From positions 2,034,095 through 2,098,094 of the forward strand of contig ML133432.1 in the NCBI GenBank assembly GCA_003864495.1: a DNA stretch of 64,000 nucleotides, written 5' to 3'. How positions within the stretch are numbered: the first letter of the stretch is position 1; each line of letters begins with the position of its first letter. A program made the position numbers and the translations under genes. This stretch comes from Nemopilema nomurai. Its lineage: Eukaryota; Cnidaria; Scyphozoa; Rhizostomeae; Rhizostomatidae. Under the pieces are notes generated by a model, which was not told the DNA's origin, made no database searches, and saw only the letters and a list, made by a program, of their open reading frames with translations. Positions 45,549 through 57,460 of the stretch are shown here, in pieces.

Positions 45549-47235
45549 TGAAGTAGTCGATTAGAAAGAACACAATTGTCGCATGTTAAGCAAGTTGGCT
45601 GCTTCATATTTTCATCAAAGGTGGTGTCTTTTGATGTCTATGAATTAACTGAATACCCACAAACTATGCTGTCAAGGGTCCACTGTATGACCAATGTTTA
45701 TTGATGCTGAGCTGTAAGTCATGTTCGTTGTTATTTTTGTTAATGTATTTCCTCAGTAGAAAGAGCAAAGCCTGTCACAAGTTAACAGAAATGATACTCG
45801 GCTTGGTGTCAAACATTTTTCTTGTAAAAATCACTTTCGCAATATAGCAATTCACTCACGGTCATGGTGATGTCAATTGTGAGCGCAGGGAGCCAAAGCC
45901 AAAAGGCGCAGAAATTAATGAAGAGACAAAAACAAGAAGAGCAAAGCCGTCTAGAATAACAAAAATTGAGTGTTCCAAAAACAAACTTTCTACTTACCGA
46001 AAACAGTTTCCTGTGATCTGGAAATCAATGTTCCACATACTGAAGTCAAAGAGATCAAGACTGGTCTAGAAGTTGCCGAACTTGAAACAGCAAAATTAAC
46101 AAGCAGTATTTGTGTCTCGAAAGTCAAGGCAACACCGAGCACCAGTTAAGCCGATACCGAAGTAACTTTGTCGATTCTTGGAGCTTCAAGTGATATTCTC
46201 GGCAAGTGGAAACAGACTCTTGTCGGGTCTGGTTGAGTAAGGCTCTTTTACCTACAAACATGCCGATAGACTTACTGCACAGTTAGTTAGATGCTATCTG
46301 ACAGCCACTCCAAGCTACTGTTCTTTGCGTTGTCATCTGAGTGCAAGCCAGGGACCGCGCAACGGTTTCAAAAGTAGAGTGGAGGGAGGGCTCTGGGCAG
46401 CGAGCTGGAAAGGGGCTCGAGGAGTGTCCCGGGAAAACTTATTGAGATTGCGCCCAAACGAAATTGCAGACTGATAATTTAGTCTAATGATCCCAACGAA
46501 AGCGGCATTAAAAGTAACTTGGATCTCCCGAAGGTCAGGGTCAGGACAATATTCTCACAATTAAATAACATCGATAAATATAAACAAATACAGTCCTGAA
46601 TGGCATAGATTTTTTAACTTAAATGTCAATTACTTCAACGGATACCCACAAAAGTTTCAATGACTCTTCTCGAACAATCAAACGAGTCTTTGACTTTCAG
46701 TTACCTAGCCCTCTTGCAGCTTTGCTATTGTGTCTTTGAACATACCAAACCGAGAATTACTTTTTGTCAAAAAAGAATACAATTAATGCATAGCTATGAT
46801 CATACGCAGAAATTCTTCGGTCATACGCAAAGCCTTTGATCAAGTGAAAGACTGCTTTGATGAATGCTCAGGTGTTGGCTCCGCTCTGCTTGCACACCAT
46901 TGTATGCTCCTGACAAGGTCAGGTCATAACACCGAAAATGTACTTCTGCTAGGGGTAACTGCAACTTTTCAAGCATATCGATGAATTTTTAGCGAATCCG
47001 TCCCCAGTTTCGCCTCGTACTTCAGCAACTTTAAACAAGCGTTATTTGATGTTGTATTCTTGATCAACATAGCGTATTATAAGAGAAATCCGATCCACAT
47101 GGCTTACATCTGGTGTTGTACCAGCAAGAACAGCATATATTACAGACGATTTGATACATTTAACGATGGAATCTCGCACTTCAGTGATTCTCCTGTTAAG
47201 TGGGAAACGCGATACGGATGGGATCGAATGTTTAG
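45549..47235. other. Intergenic sequence, no supported feature
   Basis: No recognisable coding sequence; a 62-codon frame at 46796-46984 has no supporting evidence. Confidence 0.45.
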
Positions 47236-47400
47236 GCCCTGTTTACACGGGACCGGGTTCAAACAGTATCGGATCCATTTGGAACCGATCTCATTTTCCA
47301 GGGGGTGTTTACACGGGATCGGATCTGAAAATATTTGCATTTACACGGGATTGGATCTAAAAAAGTTTGCATTTACACGGGATCGGATCCGTATGGATCC
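47234..47400. repeat. ~31-bp short tandem repeat with a transposon-like end
   Basis: The block TTTACACGGGA recurs at about 47242, 47308, 47340 and 47371, mostly followed by GGATCGGATC-like sequence; the last three are 31-32 bp apart. The first lies in TTTAGGCCCTGTTTACACGG, which resembles the end of a DNA transposon, but the other end was not found. Confidence 0.6.
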
Positions 47401-50400
47401 AAGATGCGCAGATTTGTGTGCGCCATTTTTCGGCCGACTTTGCGAAATTAATATATCAAGAAATTAATATGACCATCATAAAACGCAAAATGCAAAGACG
47501 TTTTGTACAGTTTGTATGCAATAAAGTCCAAATGTTCCTATGCCAACAAACACTTTTACTACGACGAAATTTTTTCCTAATAAATGCTATAGTCGTTATA
47601 GTCGTTTGGTATAGCGTGGAAAGACCTCCAGTGAAAAAGTGTCATTTGAAAACAAAGTCAAATCAAACGCAATAACAGGCAATTTTCCAAACTGATCATA
47701 CAGAGCCAGGCAAAGGCTAAGAAATGCAACTAAAGCAGAAAATCGGCCTTGTCGCATTGAAAATAAATTAGTTCGTTGGCTCTTGAACTATAATGAGCAT
47801 ATTTTGATAAGAAAGAAATCTAGTTTCTTAGAAAATAGACTGTTAAATAAACTTTTGGTTTTCCATAAACTGACCCTTTGGAACAAATAACAAATCAGCA
47901 ACTGTCGAGTCAACCATACAACCAGAGCTTATCTTGTTCAATTTTTCCTGCATAGATAATGAGGTAAGCATTCATCTTTGCTTTTTTTCTTACAGTCAGT
48001 TTGATTTCTCTATTCCTGACAGTTGCAACATTGAAATTCCGACCTTTAGAACCAGCTTTATTGTTGAATGTTACAATCTCTTATCGGACCCTCTACTTGT
48101 GCAAGAAAAGGAAAACAGGCTAGCTTTGAGACAATAAAATCTTCAGCATGAATATGTCTATCTTATTGTATCAGCTCTTTCGAGTTCAAATGGCCTTCAA
48201 ACTTAGCTTTATCCTAAATAGGTTGAAAGGAGCTGCCTGCCATGGAAGGTGTGACATTATCAATGGATCGATGGGGAGATAGTTCATACACTGATAAATG
48301 CATAATTTGCCAGAAAGTTAATGCTTATGTCTTGAATAAGCGACTCGAAAGAAGAAATTCGAAAGGATGTCTTGAATAAGCGACTAAAAACAATAGAGGA
48401 TATTGAATTAATTTATCACACGAGCAATGAATGCTATAAAAACAACACTCACAAAAAATCCGTTACAAGTTGCCGCAGGTCACCTTTCCGAAGTATTGCC
48501 CACCGAGACTTCTCCCCTTTCTACGAGATCGGCTTACAGAGATGCAGCTTGTCGTCAGCAATATTAAATTTTTGATTGACCCTAAAGAATTTTAGACTTC
48601 CAAATTATCAACATTACTTTAAGCAAACCATGTCACCCTATACAATATTCCAAATGCAGAACCAGAAAAAATAATACCATCTATGATATCATGTTGCTTT
48701 CTAGAAAGTAAGTCTTTATTTACCAAAAAATGAGATATCAATAATTGCCTTGTAAACGGACACTGTTTATGCGCCCTAAAATTCAGATCAGTTGAGAAAT
48801 TTTAACATACTGCTAGACTAGATAATCATGTTGCTTTTGAAACGCTTTGCATTAATAGCCCGGTAAAGGAAATTGCCAAGCTGAAAGGCCGAAGGTCGCA
48901 ATTTCACGGCTCGGTCCTACTTTAACCTTTGGGAATTGTAGTAAGGGAAACTCATTGATCTGCATGATCCATAGGCCACAACACCTCCCATCAAGCTCCT
49001 GTGAAAAATTTCTCTTCACGATTGACTGAATTTTCGGGAGCTCGTTTTTCGTTTCAACTCTTTCAACAGCTTTACATCCGCCATTGCTGCTACACGAACA
49101 GCTTTAGTCACTGTGGTGACGGCATGAGCCAAAGTGTACATTAGGTTATTGAAAGGAGTACTCAAACGAACCAAAATTTGGCAAACGGATTGGTTGAGGC
49201 CTTGCCTTGATTGTTAGGGGTGCCTGACATAGAGGAACAATATGGAAATTCGGTGGAGTGTAATATGGAAATTTACCGACAGGGTTCATTAAAGACAGGG
49301 GTTAAAACCATTTTGTGGTGTTGTAAATTTGATTTTTGGTGTTGTGATTTTAATTTTGTGGTGTTGGTGTAAAAAATTTGATTTACTGGAACAATTTTTC
49401 GTGAAGTATAAGGAATCATTTGGCCAAACTATAAGGATTTCAAATCAAAACGAAAATTTAACACAACAAAAGAATAAAAGCGAATAGTCAGCAGGGACGG
49501 ATTTAATAAGCATTGTCTGGGTGTTAGACACTAATTGGATTTCTGTGCAATAACCTTAAAGTCACTTAAAACGCCCATTTATAAAATTCGATTTTAACTT
49601 TAAGGTAAAGACGATTAAAAGCAGTGGCCTTTTAAGTGACCTCACTGACCTCTACAACTGTTTTTTTCTTTCACAAGTCCTCTAGCCGGGGTGACAGAAC
49701 CTCAGAAAGTCAAAGGATGAAGAACAAGGGAAAGGAATTGCGAAGGGGAATAGAAACGAGGCTCTAGCACCAGGGTATAATTTTTCTCATTTTTATATTT
49801 TGAGTTGTGTACAGCGAGGCGAGTAAAAAATGATTTACCTGTTAAACTGATTTTCCAAAGTAGCCAAAAAACATTAAACAGTATTCAAAAGTCAGTTTCA
49901 AGCTAAGTCTGTTCACATTGGAGCATAGATTACCTAAAATACATTTCATGCCCATTAGATTAGCTAAGATATATATATCAAAGTATTTCATACAGTCGTT
50001 TGCTTTAAAAACATTTCAATATTGTCTAAAATGAAAACTACCTCCCCCTTCCCGCCTCTGAGGTACTCATTTTATTTCAGATTTGCACTTTTCTCAGACA
50101 CTAAATTTTTTGAGAGAAGGGGAGGGGACGGCCTCGCAACGCTACTGATAAGAAGGTGAATAGAGTACAATCTTGGCGTTACTCGGGGTTGCTCCTGCTT
50201 ATACAGTCTTTTTTCTGCCAGAGGTATGCAATACGAAATATTTTTCTTTCAGAATAGGTCAGATTTGTCATTTCAAAAAAAGGGCGGTGAACATTGAAGC
50301 GTTCTTCACTTAAAGCTCAAATTTGGAATTAAAGCTCTTATTCTGAAATATGTCTCATGTAAATTTGATTCCAGGACAAGGTCAAACGCAAAACATTATT

Positions 50401-51470
50401 ACAGAAGGCACATCCCATGATTTTTCTCCAAGGTAAAGCCCGGATGAGATAAGGGTTCCACATTTCGAGCACTAGCAAATTCAAATGCAGGTACAGATTT
50501 CGTGTGGTACATATAATGATATAATTATGATTCTACTTCACGTGGATGTTTTCAAAACATTGCATGCACTCATTAGCCTCCTAACATCCCATGAGTTTGG
50601 CAATGCAGCTAGCACCCTATTCAATGCTTGCATAACAAACGGATAAACATGTTTGTTTATGTTGAGGGGCATAACCAAATAAGCCAGTTTCATATTTTTC
50701 ACTTTGGCATTCATAGAATTGAACACATCTTGATGCTGAAATGTCAGTTTCGTAACCTCCAGATCCAAGCACATTCTATTATCATGCACTTTGCAGTGGG
50801 TGACAAAGAGGCTGTATGTTTATTAGTTTAAGAGAGTTTTAAGTTTTCTCCATTTCCTACTACTCATGTGCGTAGAGCATAGGGGGATGTGCCCTGTTAT
50901 TCAGATCGAGTTCAACTGCTTTTTTAGTATTTGCTTTCTTATTATATAAAACTACACTATCCTCCATTTCCCCTTAAAAATTTACAGTCTTCAATGCCAA
51001 TGCTTATATATAGAAACGCGAATGGATATTATTTATTCCTATATTTATTGTGCTGTCGTTTTTTGGTCTTGTTTAACGTGCAGAAAACACGGAGCCAGCA
51101 AGAGACGATGATGCTAGACAGTTGCGTCTTCATAAATTTACTTATTGACTACAAAACTTGGTGTATGCACATAAAACAAGAGGACATGTTGTTAATTACC
51201 TTGCTGTGGATACGAAGACAATGGAATGTGATAACGACATTGACACAATGGATGACATAATAAAGTTTAGACAATGGTCACTACACTTTCACTGAGGTTA
51301 AAAAAGAATTATTTTTTAGGACAGTTGCTCTTATACTACCGTTGCTTTTGGTTTTTTCTCAACAGTAGAGTTAAAGAGTTTAACGAAAAAAATACCAGTG
51401 ATTGAATTCGTGGTGTTGTAAATTTTGCTTAAAATAATCCCTGCTGCCAGTAACCTTCCTGCTCATCAAT
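47401..51470. other. Long intergenic stretch
   Basis: No gene is supported. A minus-strand frame at 50538-50789 (for example SMNAKVKNMKLAYLVMPLN, MQALNRVLAALPNSWDVRR) looks protein-like but is unrecognised and has no splice support. A local repeat of cttgaataagcgact occurs at about 48334 and 48370. Confidence 0.4.
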
Positions 51471-51474
51471 GAAA

Positions 51475-51514
51475 TTATGTATGCATGTATGTATGTTTGT
51501 ATGTCTGTATGTCT
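51475..51514. repeat. TATG/TGTA microsatellite
   Basis: Imperfect run of atgtatg-type tetranucleotides. Confidence 0.8.
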
Positions 51515-51825
51515 TGGGGTTTTGGGCCTCTTGAGCCAGCTCGACTCGAGGCCACACTGGATGGACTCCAATGTTGGCCTGTACTCACCACCGTGCCTTG
51601 TTGTGTCGCATAAGAAAGGCATCTTGTTTGTTTCAAAAGGGTGAATGTGTGCTTCTACTTGTGTAGTTTGATTTGCTCTCGAAAAACCGATGCGTTTTGA
51701 TAGCCTTATTGAATACATTACCACGAAGAGGATGGTCATAAAGATGAGGCTGGTTAAGTGAATTGTATGTTGGAGTTTTATCAAGAAGCATCAAGAAGCA
51801 TTAAGGACAGGATACTTTACTTCCA

Positions 51826-54800
51826 ATGCATATCACCGAATCAAAGGTAGATATTGAAGACGAAAGTGATCCTGGATTACTTGAAGGGGGACAAACATGT
51901 CTTGGCGAGGCCACCGAAGTAGAACGAGTCCTTGACTCCAAGTGTCCATGTCTGAGATCAAAATTCTTCCACTTTTCATGGACTTTTATCCTCTATGCAT
52001 TGGCAGCGTTGAGTCTAGTATTTTTCTGTCGTCATTACTTGAAGACCTTTCTGGCATGGCTACAGCATCTGGATAAAAGGATATCTGGAATGATTTTTGT
52101 GATAATGTTTACTGTGGTTTCATTCCCTATGACGTGGGGCTACATAGTTCTCAATCTTGCTGCGGGCTACATATATGGATTTATTGCAGGATTGGTTACA
52201 GTTTGCTTTTCTGTTGCTTTTGGCGTCACCGCATCGATCATTATTTGTAGGAGATTTCTTAGAAGTTATGTCCAGTCCAAATTGCAATCCTCTCACCTCA
52301 AGGCAATCATTCAAGTTTTGGAGAGTAGGAGAGGATTTAAAGTAGTTCTTCTCACGCGCCTCACACCTATTCCTTTTGGATTACAGAACGGTTTGTTTGC
52401 GGTAATTTGCCCCTTTTTGTCTCCAAATATTTTTGTTACCGATAATGCATTTTTACTTTGGATTTTCAGAGTTTCAGACGTCATCACTTAAATGCCATTG
52501 CTGTGAGGATTTCCAATAATTTTTTGAAACTTTGTTCAAATAGGGCAAACTCTTAAATGTTTTTTCTAAACGTAGGTCTACTGAATTCTTTATCAGATTA
52601 ATTGTGTAACTCTTATAAAAGATGTAATTTAAGTCAGGACTTAAAGTATGTGTAGAAACAAGTTTATGATTAGTGTGGCTCCAGAAAAGGTCATGTCAGG
52701 TCACATCTTTAAATGCACCCCACTCTTGTTCTCTTTGCTGATATTCACAACATAGGCTAAATGCACACTATTCAGATCAATAGCTTTGCCATTTTTTTTA
52801 ATTTGGCCTTTTGAATTTTGAAAAAACTCTAGGGAAAAAACTTTTGGAAATTTATTTTCCTATCTTTAGATGGTATTGTCCATCAAGTGTGGTACTTGAA
52901 AATATTTATAGTATCTGCTACCTAGAATAATCATGAAAACATAAAGTGCTCTATCTGTGACCACAGGCCATAAAACTGAAACTATGCAATTATAGATTGT
53001 GTGTTGGGACAATATAACTCCTTAGGTAGAACGTTCAGGCTGGGCTACATTATTCTGTGGTGGCACCAGTCCTTTGACTTATTTTTCGTTGATGATGGAG
53101 GAATGCAATGCTGTCACACCTTGGAGTGCAATTTTCTTCAAACATTAAATTTGATCTTCAAATAAAATGATTGCCATTGTATATTAACACTTGAAAACAG
53201 GGGCTGTTAATTTTAGGCTATTGCATAATAGACACATTCAATATCAAATCAACACACCCAAAAAACCAAAGCCTGTCAGATTTTGATAAAAGGTAGTAGA
53301 TTCAATCTGGTGTAATATGTTGTGCCAATTTTCAAGTCCCTTCCCCTTAAATATGGAAATTTATTGGCTTCTAAAGTTTTGGGGTCAAGGGTTCAATGTA
53401 CAGCCCCCAAGTTAGAAAAAATTTCGAAATCTTACCACCTGTAGTCTACAAAGTTAAAGAAGGGCCCATGCTAAAGGGAATTTAATTTTCTGTTGGGGTA
53501 TTGATTATTTCACATCAACTGATGAATATACATTTATTGGTAGCAATGAATAAGGACTTTTCTGTTAACCCCCTCACAAGTCTATTCATTTCTCAGGACA
53601 AATATTTTATTTTTTTACCATTTGATACCCTAAGATTGTGTGCAAATTATGGATGTGTAGATTAACTTTTTCTTGAAACTTTTTGCTTAAATTATAATAC
53701 TTTCATTAGTTAGCACATTTGTTAAGCATAGTCAGTCTTGCTGATTAACAGATGACATATGAATTGTAGTGTTTTGATATATAATTATGTCTGCTTAGTT
53801 TCTGTAGAGTTAAACCTAGTTTGCATGGTGAATTTAAAGTTGGCCACCACCTTTCTCCTACTATTTATTTAGCAGATGTATGCAGGAAAAAGCATTACAC
53901 TATTTATCACAAGTCACCATAACTTGAAAACAGCAACAATTGCCAAAAAGGGATTTTGCACGCTGTCTTTTGGTATTAAGTGGTATGTAAAAATCAAACC
54001 TCCTGGAAAATCAACAAGTCAAGCGGGAGGTGGTTAAAGAAAAATCATTTTTTATCATTTTCAACGAATATGTAGGCTTCTTCTGATGTGAAATGTTCAA
54101 TTTTCTAAAGGGAGATTAAATTTTCTCAAATATGAGCACTTGTTTGCTGTGGCAAGATTTACAGCTTTTTTCTATGCTCAAAAAGCAAATAACTTTCCAT
54201 GGATAAACGGTAATAACTTAAATATTTGCAAAAGTTGTTAACTCGATACCTTGGTCAAGTGAGCAAGTGCAATTAAAATCTAAAATTTAAAGGTAAAATT
54301 CCCTTAAGAGTGCATTGATTTGACATGGAATGACCCAATAGACACCTTATTAACCTACCTCTAATGGTATATTGTATAAAATATGCCTGTTGAAATAATG
54401 CACAGAAATGCTCTTTATAAATTTATGATATCTTTTGAATGCAATCAAATCGTGAAAAATTAGGAAAAATTGATGGCATTACTTGATATAAATAGTTGAT
54501 CCTGCATTGAATGATTGTTATTCATTCTCACATACAATTGTAAAATATAGCAAAGTGTATGGATGTTTCATTCATGTTAAATCCCTTAGTTTTGTGTGGC
54601 TTGGCTAAGAGGCAGAGAAAGGTTTTTGTAAGAGCTACTTGGAAAATGTGCTTGTGAAAATCTTTGCATAATGTTTTAAATTTTCCATTTTTAGATAACA
54701 AATATTGGTTTATCGAGATTATCAATAGCATCTTTCATTGGGCTCCTTCCAACTCAAGCTCTGAATTCCTATATTGGCTCAACATTGAGGACCATCAACG

Positions 54801-55126
54801 ATGTGGTAAATCAACAAAAGTCAAAAGGCTACACCATTATATTTTGTCAAGTTATGATAAGCCTCTGTCTTATGTGGTATGTTATAAGACGTGCAAGATA
54901 TGAGCTAAACAAAGTATGTCTACCAGAATCAGGAGGCTGCTTTTCAACTGTACAGAGTGGACTAGAAACAAATTCTCCTGTGCTCAATGGAATTCAATTT
55001 CCGAGCACAGTGCTTGAGCACTATGATTTGGTATCAGATGTAGAGATACTACGGGAAAAATATGGGACTAAACCTGGACATAAGAGGGCCAAGTCTGCAT
55101 CTGCTGTTCTCAATGATATTGTTTGA
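51826..55126 (+). CDS. TMEM64: TMEM64 (VTT/SNARE-associated Golgi protein family), two exons
   Basis: Exon 1 is 51826-52401 (192 codons) and ends at GCG|GTAATT. Exon 2 is 54695-55126, after CCATTTTTAG, with TGA at its end. The join is phase 0 and gives 335 residues, against about 380 in human TMEM64. The N-terminus is acidic and cytosolic-looking, followed by a hydrophobic segment near residues 45-65. The VTT domain carries SFPMTWGYIVLNLAAGYIYG, the family motif RLTPIPFGLQN just before the splice site, and after it FIGLLPTQALNSYIGSTLRT. A last membrane segment and a hydrophilic tail follow. Proteins of this family are multi-spanning membrane proteins of the endomembrane system; vertebrate TMEM64 is placed in the ER. 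The alignment to TMEM64 over the splice junction is clear. The 2.3-kb intron contains a transposon-like insertion. Confidence 0.93.
53236..54336. mobile_element. Non-autonomous DNA element with 9-bp target duplication, in the TMEM64 intron
   Basis: The direct repeat AATAGACAC occurs at 53227-53235 and 54337-54345. Just inside, the left end reads ATTCAATATCAAATCAACAC and the complemented right end ATTCCATGTCAAATCAATGC, an imperfect inverted repeat (the right end has five extra bases). A related solo end is at 31893. A 9-bp duplication is usual for Mutator-like elements, but without a transposase the class is not fixed. Confidence 0.6.
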
Positions 55127-55151
55127 AAGTGACATTTATTTACTCCTTTCC

Positions 55152-55157
55152 AATAAA
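55152..55157 (+). terminator. Polyadenylation signal of TMEM64
   Basis: AATAAA 26 bp after the TGA stop codon (55124-55126); implies a very short 3' UTR. Confidence 0.6.
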
Positions 55158-56870
55158 TGCTATTTTGAATGTTGATATAAACACTTAGTTGATTCACTTT
55201 TACACTTCTTTCTAAATTGGCTTGCAGCTGTATTCAAATAGATTTCTTTTAATTTTTACATGCAATGTTGATCTTGGCTCTAAAGGTAACATGGGGTGAA
55301 TGAATTGGGGGTGAATGAGACAACTGCTCTTTTAGATTTGATACATTATTAACTTTTTAAAGTACCTACTTACATGAAAAGTCAAGCAAATACCATTAAA
55401 CACTGACAATTTCCATTACCTTAAGTAATACTCTATTGAATTTGCATCAAACAGTAATTTTCTACCCTTCATGTTTTTCTATGAATTTTTTGTCTTCTTC
55501 CTAATCCTTCAATATGGAATTAATAAGATCTTTTTAGATAAATTCCTAAAAACACTCCTAACACTTTTGTTTAGCATTTATAAACAGTGTTTTAAAACAT
55601 TTTCCCATAATCTAATCCTAGTGAAATTGCAGGTTGTTTTGATTTCACACCTTTAGCTTATTTTTGTAATCAAGGCCTGTCAAATTTGTAAGCTCAAATT
55701 TTTATAATTAAATTATCATTTGTAATTGGAAGTTTAAGATTTCCAACAAAACCATGTACGTAATATGATCCTTCCATTTGAAAATTAGTTTGAACTCCTA
55801 TTGAAGTCCTACTTCTCAGGCCATTTTCTAAGGATTTTTCAGTTGTTGGGTGATAACAAATGAATGTGGAATGAGGAATTGTGATATTGGTGTTTGTGTT
55901 GAATTGCATTGAAGAAAATAGTCCCAGATGGTCACACCCCCCCCCCCTCCATAGTCCCAAAATAGTCCAGAGATAAAGCTACATCTACGGAATTGAATAT
56001 TATGCAGTTATATTTGGTTTGGTATTGGCGAGCAGATACATAGGTATTCGTTGGTTGATGATGAGCACTGCTGGCCTGAATTCCGCAATTTAATACTTCT
56101 AAAATATTACTACCTCTCAAGGTTATGAAAATTGATATAATTATTTTTTGTTAGTATGATACTGTAATGACAGAAAAAAGAAGCTATTCACTCTCCTTGT
56201 ATTAAACAAGCTGGAAAACAGATCGCAAAATATTTCTAGTCAATGACTGACGACTGACCATACTGTCATTTGGTTACATTAAGCGAAAGTGCTTCTTATC
56301 CTACTTTTATTTCTAGAGTATTACATTAAAGTGTATTGCGGGCTGTAGTGAACTTGCCTATTCTTGGTATCGTCACTCAATAGCGACAGAAATTACACTT
56401 CTTAGTTTCCAGCTTTTGATAATATGCAAGAGCAATAATTTGGAAGCTGGAGGGGAGAGGCGAATTAATAATAGTACAGCATCTTTCTTATCAGTGCCAA
56501 TTACTATATTATCCATTTTTAATCGCCATTGCGTACTGCGCTATATTCTACGCTACTATCGCTTTTGTCGGAAACATTAGTGAAGCCGAGATAGGAGGCA
56601 GTGAACTTTGAACTTTTGTTTAAAGGGCCACTCCAGCCCAGAAATAATTTCTAAAATCCGCTCAAAGTTGAAAATCACCGCAAAAGTACGACCAAAGTAC
56701 TACCTTGTGAGGTATGAAGGGACCATTCTTTCAACAATCGGCGCTATTGTTACACATTCGCACTGAAATTCGCACGGCTCTTTGGGGGCTGGGTTATGGC
56801 GATTTCACATTGGTGTTTCCGAGGTCAACCGAAAGCGCACATGCTTCAAAATTACTATCGTTTGAGAGTT
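55158..56870. other. Intergenic sequence, no supported gene
   Basis: AT-rich; includes a poly-C run at about 55937-55948. Open frames present are not protein-like. Confidence 0.5.
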
Positions 56871-57460
56871 GAAAGCCACTAGTCGACAGGCGCATTAGCC
56901 CTACTGTCAAATTTATACGGGCTAATTTGACTAGGGAGCAGATGTGGCGAAGTTTCTATGCCACGGGAAGTATCGTTGTTTGAACTGAAGAAGAACTCGT
57001 GCAGCTTGGTCTGACTTTGCCAGAGTGGACTGTCTCGGCTCCTTGTATGGAAACTCTCCTGTCTGCAGCAAACATTCCAAGAAAGAGTGCTTTTCGAATT
57101 ACGCCATGTGGACGAATGGTTTAGCACCCAGATTCATACCCACTGGAGGCCACTGTTTAAGGTGTTCATCTCCCGACGTTACTAAAACGAGGAACAACCT
57201 AGTAAGAAGCAGAACAACCCAGTAACAAGCAGAACAACCTAGTAAGAAGCAGAACAACCCAGTAACAAGCAGAACAACCTAGTAAGAAGCAGAACAACCC
57301 AGTAACAAGCAAACCAGAGGATGCACAAGAAGCAAACATTGACAAAGGAGAGAAATCGAGCCTAAACGTAGACGCAAGGGAGTTTCGGCCAAAGAGAAGG
57401 GCAGCTGCAGTAGCGAAAGAAACGATTAGAGAGACTTTCAGAGAGGAAAAAGGGAACTAG
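56871..57460 (+). pseudogene. Decayed ORF with a C-terminal PAM2-like motif, interrupted by a 20-bp repeat
   Basis: One plus-strand frame reads protein-like but contains stops at about 56980 (TGA), 57121 (TAG) and 57161 (TAA): VKFIRANLTREQMWRSFYAT, then EELVQLGLTLPEWTVS, then ANIPRKSAFRITPCGRM. After six 20-bp repeats (57191-57310) a second frame runs to TAG at 57458-57460 and contains SSLNVDAREFRPKRRAAA. LNVDAREFRP (57362-57391) fits the PAM2 consensus LNxxAxEFxP, a short peptide that binds the MLLE domain of poly(A)-binding protein. The repeat expansion also separates the frames. The parent could be a mobile-element protein or a host gene; I do not recognise it. Confidence 0.4.
57191..57310. 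repeat. Three copies of a 40-bp unit made of two 20-mers
   Basis: The 20-mers agaacaacctagtaagaagc and agaacaacccagtaacaagc alternate, six in all, with only the first base of the first copy changed. Near identity points to a recent expansion. Five extra 20-mers (100 bp) would shift the reading frame by one. Confidence 0.95.

Noticed and set aside
50538..50789. Minus-strand 83-codon frame as a gene
   Set aside because: It looks somewhat protein-like but has no recognisable family, promoter or splice context; left in the intergenic note only.
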